Positions 5,645-8,614 of a stretch of 8,614 nucleotides of DNA are shown here, piece after piece. Position 1 is the stretch's first letter; the number at the start of each line of letters is the position of its first letter. Under the pieces are notes generated by a model that had not been told where the DNA came from, did no database searches, and saw only the letters and a list, made by a program, of their open reading frames with translations. Location of the stretch: NCBI GenBank assembly GCA_003445555.1, contig DMDI01000203.1:1-8614 (forward strand). The letters are read 5' to 3'. The stretch is from Desulfotomaculum sp. (lineage in GTDB: Bacteria > Bacillota > Desulfotomaculia > Desulfotomaculales > Nap2-2B). The translations under genes and the position numbers were made by a program.

Positions 5645-6835
5645 CTACCCTCCTGGCCTGCTTAGGCGCTGTTCGGAATATGTTGCCTGACTAGCAATTT
5701 CTTCTATTGCCTTAACTACTGTTTTGATTTCATCCAAGGTGTTAAAATAACCAGGGCTTAATCTTACAGTTCCCTGCGGAAATGTACCTATGGTTTGGTG
5801 AGCTAAAGGAGCACAATGCAAGCCGGGGCGGCACATAATTTGGTATTTTTCTTCTAACTGAACGGCTACTTCGGAAGGTGTAAAACCGGCAATATTAAAA
5901 GAAACCACTGAAAGCTGGGGTTGAGGTGTTAGCTGGTCTGAGCTATAAACTTTAACCCCCTTGATATTCCATAAGCCTGCCCGCAATATCTCCCCTAAGG
6001 TATCTTCGTGTTTATAAATCTGGGAAATCCCCCGGTCAAGCACGAAACGAACACCTGCTTTTAAACCGGCCAGACCTGCCGTATTGGGTGTCCCGCTTTC
6101 ATACTTGTCGGGTAAAAAATCGGGTTGGCGCGTAAACTCAGAATAACTGCCCGTGCCCCCGTATACTAAAGGTTTAAGCTTTGCCTCACGCCCTTCCCGA
6201 ATAAAAAGCCCTCCTGTTCCAGGAGGTCCATAAAGCCCTTTATGGCCTGAAAAAGCCAGAAAATCAACCCCCAGGGCCTTGACATTAATGGGGTAGCAAC
6301 CGGCCGTTTGGGCGGCATCAACCGCTAGAAGTATTTTATGGTCACGGGCAATCTCGCTGATTTTAGCGATAGACTGAATTATACCGGTAACATTTGAAGC
6401 ATGATTTAAGATGATCAGCTGGGTATTTGGTCTTATTATCCGGGCTACCTCTTGAGGAAAAAGGATGCCTTCCGGCGAACACTTGGCAATAGTCAGTTCA
6501 ATTTCTCTTTCTTTTACGGCTTGCAAAGGCCGCATTACCGCGTTATGCTCCATGACGCTGGTAATTACGTGATCACCAGCGGAAAGCACCCCGTTGATGA
6601 CTAAATTTAAGGCTTCGGTAGCATTTAGGGTAAAAATTATCTGTAAAGGATTTTCCACCCCAAAAAGCTCCGCCAGCATTTCCCGGGTCTCATAAACAAG
6701 GCGTCCGGCTTCAATGGCCAAACGATGACCGGAACGGCCGGGACTGGCTCCAATATAGCGCATAAAGCAGTCCACGTCTTGATAAACTACCTCTGGTTTA
6801 GGATAAGAGGTAGCCGCATTATCAAGGTAGATCAT
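5645..6835 (-). CDS. Cysteine desulfurase family protein (class V aminotransferase fold, NifS/SufS-like)
   Basis: This is a 396-residue PLP enzyme that removes sulfur (or selenium) from cysteine as a persulfide for Fe-S clusters and other thio-cofactors. It starts with the family signature MIYLDNAATSYPKP. Other landmarks are NATEALN at 71-77, H97 in SVMEHNAV, D173 in AVDAAQTAG, the PLP lysine K199 in FSGHKG, the ESGTPNTAG loop at 246-254, and catalytic C341 in CRPGLHCAPLAH. It resembles the Firmicute subfamily sometimes annotated as am_tr_V (EF2568-type) rather than IscS. Length is normal. It begins 9 bp after the BofC-like gene, so they are probably cotranscribed. The ATG at 6835 has only a distant AAGGG site (about 15 bases upstream, inside the preceding gene), suggesting translational coupling. 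No IscU or SufU partner is in the window, so sulfur acceptor and role are open. Confidence 0.92.
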   Translation of the reverse strand: MIYLDNAATSYPKPEVVYQDVDCFMRYIGASPGRSGHRLAIEAGRLVYETREMLAELFGVENPLQIIFTLNATEALNLVINGVLSAGDHVITSVMEHNAVMRPLQAVKEREIELTIAKCSPEGILFPQEVARIIRPNTQLIILNHASNVTGIIQSIAKISEIARDHKILLAVDAAQTAGCYPINVKALGVDFLAFSGHKGLYGPPGTGGLFIREGREAKLKPLVYGGTGSYSEFTRQPDFLPDKYESGTPNTAGLAGLKAGVRFVLDRGISQIYKHEDTLGEILRAGLWNIKGVKVYSSDQLTPQPQLSVVSFNIAGFTPSEVAVQLEEKYQIMCRPGLHCAPLAHQTIGTFPQGTVRLSPGYFNTLDEIKTVVKAIEEIASQATYSEQRLSRPGG

Positions 6836-6844
6836 CTTTTTTAA

Positions 6845-7486
6845 TTAAATCCCTTCCTGGCCCGAATAAAGCTCGTCTAAGTTTTCTAGAGCGGACTGTA
6901 AGGCCAAATCGCTGCTAAATTCCATTTCTTTTTGGAGCGAGCCCTGAATTTCCGAAGGTTGACGGTTAAAATCCATAGCCCGGTTTAATTTTAACTGATA
7001 ATCAAGCGGCAAAGCATTCACGGGTATTTTATCCTCAATTCGTAATAACTTATGGTTGTAGCCTAAGGGGCCTTCGTAAACAGCCAAGCTATCATTCCGC
7101 AGGCCAAGATGACGGTAATTCTGGTGTTCGGAGCAAAATTCATTTCTCTTTTGCCGTAAAACCAAAAGATTTCCCGTTACCTCCACCTCCCATAATTCGT
7201 CCGGGGGATATTTTTCCTTTAAAGCCGCCAGGCCCAAACCAAGAATTTCTTTTGGCGGAGGGCCCCAGTAAGTTATTTGCACATCCTGACAGAGGTACTC
7301 AATTTCCTGGCGTACTGAAGTATTGCTTTGAACTTTGAAGTTTTCATCCCGGTTAAAAACAGGCAAGATTGGCTTAAAAGAAGGATGGGCAAAGGTACTT
7401 AAAGTAAAGTATACTCCTGTCGCCACCGCAATAGCGATAAACAAAACGGCACTTCCCCATAGAATTTTTCGGCGCATGATAAGCAT
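6845..7486 (-). CDS. Membrane-anchored BofC C-terminal-domain-like protein
   Basis: The 213-residue protein has a positively charged N-terminus and one hydrophobic helix at about 9-31, so it is anchored with the rest outside the membrane. Residues about 57-190 resemble the BofC C-terminal domain: an EYLC segment, an LxALKEKYPPDELWEVE stretch, then FCSEHxNYRHLGLRNDSLAVYEGP and a conserved end near DKIPVNALPLDYQLKLNRAMDF. In Bacillus, BofC is a forespore-secreted inhibitor of the SpoIVB protease during sigma-K activation. Many Clostridia keep a related gene next to yebC, as here. The exact role of this version is unknown. The ATG at 7486 is directly abutted by AAGG; the second in-frame ATG at 7477 is 9 bases after AAAGGAAAGG and is the better start (210 residues). 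The next gene follows by 9 bp. Confidence 0.72.
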   Translation of the reverse strand: MLIMRRKILWGSAVLFIAIAVATGVYFTLSTFAHPSFKPILPVFNRDENFKVQSNTSVRQEIEYLCQDVQITYWGPPPKEILGLGLAALKEKYPPDELWEVEVTGNLLVLRQKRNEFCSEHQNYRHLGLRNDSLAVYEGPLGYNHKLLRIEDKIPVNALPLDYQLKLNRAMDFNRQPSEIQGSLQKEMEFSSDLALQSALENLDELYSGQEGI

Positions 7487-7527
7487 CCTTTCCTTTTTTT
7501 GTTATTATTATTGCCTGTTTTCGCTTT

Positions 7528-7557
7528 ATCATACACCTGTAATTGTAGGGGCGTTAA
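7528..7557 (-). promoter_or_regulatory. Possible promoter for the BofC-like / cysteine desulfurase pair
   Basis: The - strand reads TTAACG (7557-7552), an 18-base spacer, then TATGAT (7533-7528). The -35 matches four of six consensus bases and the -10 five of six. It lies in the 98-bp gap upstream of the BofC-like gene, directly after the hairpin at the end of yebC. The match is moderate, and I see no clear sigma-G or sigma-F site. Confidence 0.35.
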
Positions 7558-7589
7558 GTTAAACAAAAGGCTTAAGCCTTCTGTTTAAC
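7558..7589 (-). terminator. Hairpin overlapping the yebC stop codon, probable terminator or attenuating structure
   Basis: GTTAAACA (7558-7565) pairs with TGTTTAAC (7582-7589), and AAGGC with GCCTT inside it, with one mismatch and a TTAA loop. This gives a 13-bp stem that includes the yebC stop (7585-7587). The - strand after it reads TTAACGCC, so there is no proper T-tract. Termination may be partial, or the hairpin may stabilise the yebC 3' end. Confidence 0.5.
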
Positions 7590-8316
7590 GACTTTTATCT
7601 AAATCAACATTCATATAGACTTCCTGCACCTCATCATGTTCCTCCAAAGCATCCAACAACCGGAATAACCGGTCAGCTTCCGCCTCAGGTAAGCTTACGG
7701 TATTTTTAGGAATCATGGTAATGTCAGCCTCAATTAAAGGAATATTATAGGCCAACAATTTTTTTTTGACGGCTTCAAAATCTTCCGGAGCAGAAATAAC
7801 CTCAAAAGTGTCTTCGGTAACTTTAACATCCTCCGCGCCTGCTTCCAGCGCCAGCAAAAGCAGTTCGTCTTCTTTAACCTTATATTTTGGCACAACCAGC
7901 AGACCCCTTTTGTCAAACAGCCAGGAAACGCAGCCGGTTTCCCCCAAACTCCCTCCGTGACGGGAAAAAAGAAATCTAATTTCACCCGCCATCCGGTTGC
8001 GGTTGTCCGTCATAGCCTCACACATTATGGCAGCTCCGCCTGGTCCATAGCCCTCATATATAATTTCTTCGTACTGCTTTCCGGCTATTTCTCCGCTTCC
8101 TTTTTGAATAGCCCGTTGAATATTTTCCAGGGGAATGTTTGCTTCCTTGGCCTTTGAAATAGCTAACCTTAAGCGGGAGTTTGTCTCATGGTCACCGCCC
8201 CCCATTCGGGCAGCAACGGTAATTTCCCGGGATAAACGGGCAAATATTTTCCCTCTTTGGGCGTCTACCTTTTCTTTTTTTCTTTTAATAGTTGACCATT
8301 TGGAATGTCCGGACAT
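7585..8316 (-). CDS. yebC: YebC/PmpR/TACO1 family regulatory protein
   Basis: This 243-residue cytoplasmic protein is a standard-length YebC. The N-terminus shows the family signature GHSKW at 3-7 followed by a Lys-rich helix and [10 protein letters not shown]. Further conserved blocks are [15 protein letters not shown] at 61-75, [15 protein letters not shown] at 84-98, TDNRNR at 103-108 and [15 protein letters not shown] at 120-134. Members were described as DNA-binding regulators (PmpR) and, more recently for some, as translation factors that help ribosomes through difficult peptide stretches, as mitochondrial TACO1 does; which applies here is not readable from sequence. The ATG at 8316 is preceded at 7 bases by a run of six G (8324-8329). 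Its first 52 bases overlap the end of hisI in another frame, so its expression is probably coupled to the his operon. Confidence 0.96.
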   Translation of the reverse strand: MSGHSKWSTIKRKKEKVDAQRGKIFARLSREITVAARMGGGDHETNSRLRLAISKAKEANIPLENIQRAIQKGSGEIAGKQYEEIIYEGYGPGGAAIMCEAMTDNRNRMAGEIRFLFSRHGGSLGETGCVSWLFDKRGLLVVPKYKVKEDELLLLALEAGAEDVKVTEDTFEVISAPEDFEAVKKKLLAYNIPLIEADITMIPKNTVSLPEAEADRLFRLLDALEEHDEVQEVYMNVDLDKSR

Positions 8317-8614
8317 GTTTCATCCCCCCAAAGCCGGTAATGAAAACAGCTAAAATATCCTTCATGACAGGCAACGCCAGTTTGCACCACCTTTATAAGC
8401 AGCGTATCATGGTCACAGTCAAACAAAATTTCCTTTACTTTTTGGAAGTGACCGGAAGTTTCTCCCTTGTGCCAAAGCTGCCGGCGGCTACGGCTCCAAA
8501 ACCAGGTTTCTTTTGTGGCCAGGGTGCGTTCCAAAGCTTCCCGGTTCATGTAGGCCACCATCAAAACGGTATTTGTCTTGCTATCCTGGACCACCGCCGG
8601 AATTAAACCGTTTG
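8265..8614 (-). CDS. hisI: Phosphoribosyl-AMP cyclohydrolase, N-terminus cut by window edge
   Basis: HisI opens the purine ring of phosphoribosyl-AMP, the third step of histidine synthesis. The frame runs to the window edge: residues [13 protein letters not shown] precede the GTG at 8594, so that GTG is not the start and about ten residues are missing. Conserved features are [18 protein letters not shown]...LWHKGETSG, the metal-binding DCDHD (8406-8420), and the further zinc cysteines in ACHEG (8367-8369) and SCF (8346-8348), 16 and 7 residues after the first cysteine as in the family. No HisE domain is fused. After the normal family end (near CFHYRLWG) the frame continues about 19 residues into yebC, ending in LLKEKKKR. 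This tail is not expected and could be a genuine overlap or a one-base error in the G run at 8324-8329. It is probably the last gene of a his operon. Confidence 0.95.
   Translation of the reverse strand, partial: NGLIPAVVQDSKTNTVLMVAYMNREALERTLATKETWFWSRSRRQLWHKGETSGHFQKVKEILFDCDHDTLLIKVVQTGVACHEGYFSCFHYRLWGDETCPDIPNGQLLKEKKKR

Noticed and set aside
6841..6848. TTAATTAA palindrome between the BofC-like and desulfurase genes as an operator
   Set aside because: Eight A/T bases including a stop codon; too short and simple to support a call.
7335..7562. 75-codon + strand frame across the start of the BofC-like gene
   Set aside because: It overlaps the better-supported - strand gene and its promoter region, with no ribosome site or domain.

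Overview
The window looks like chromosomal DNA from a spore-forming, Gram-positive Clostridia-type bacterium, in the broad Peptococcaceae / Moorella-like range. The basis is moderate GC content, strong G-rich Shine-Dalgarno sites, several TTG starts, a BofC-like sporulation-type protein beside YebC, a long SerA with ASB and ACT domains, and a YckD-like DUF2680 protein. The genus cannot be fixed from the sequence alone. No rRNA, tRNA, CRISPR array, prophage or intact insertion sequence was seen.

Layout. Positions 1-2805 (+ strand) hold the end of a tightly packed operon: the C-terminal part of a class V aminotransferase (cut by the window edge), serA one base later, then a histidine-phosphatase-superfamily gene. 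These could supply the three steps of the phosphorylated serine pathway, with the aminotransferase standing in for SerC and the phosphatase for SerB. A bidirectional terminator (2805-2846) separates this operon from the rest, which is all on the - strand.

Read in - strand direction from the right edge, the order is: hisI (N-terminus off the window), yebC (overlapping hisI by 52 bp), a stop-overlapping hairpin, a membrane-anchored BofC-like gene, and a cysteine-desulfurase-family gene 9 bp after it. A G-rich tandem-repeat patch follows, then a near-consensus sigma-A promoter (TTGAAA-17-TATAAT). That promoter drives an OmpR-family response regulator and a HAMP histidine kinase, both starting with TTG. 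Last is a small exported DUF2680 protein.

The most interesting unit is the response regulator - kinase - DUF2680 trio (2865-5461). The small exported protein carries two LTxxQ motifs, the signature of the Spy/CpxP periplasmic proteins, and a Cys/His-rich tail. The gap before it holds a perfect 11-bp tandem direct repeat, the periodicity expected for an OmpR/PhoB-type operator, placed just upstream of a possible -10 box. Together these suggest a Gram-positive envelope- or metal-stress circuit analogous to CpxAR-CpxP, with the regulator controlling its own accessory protein. The serine operon with a candidate non-orthologous phosphoserine phosphatase is the second point of interest.
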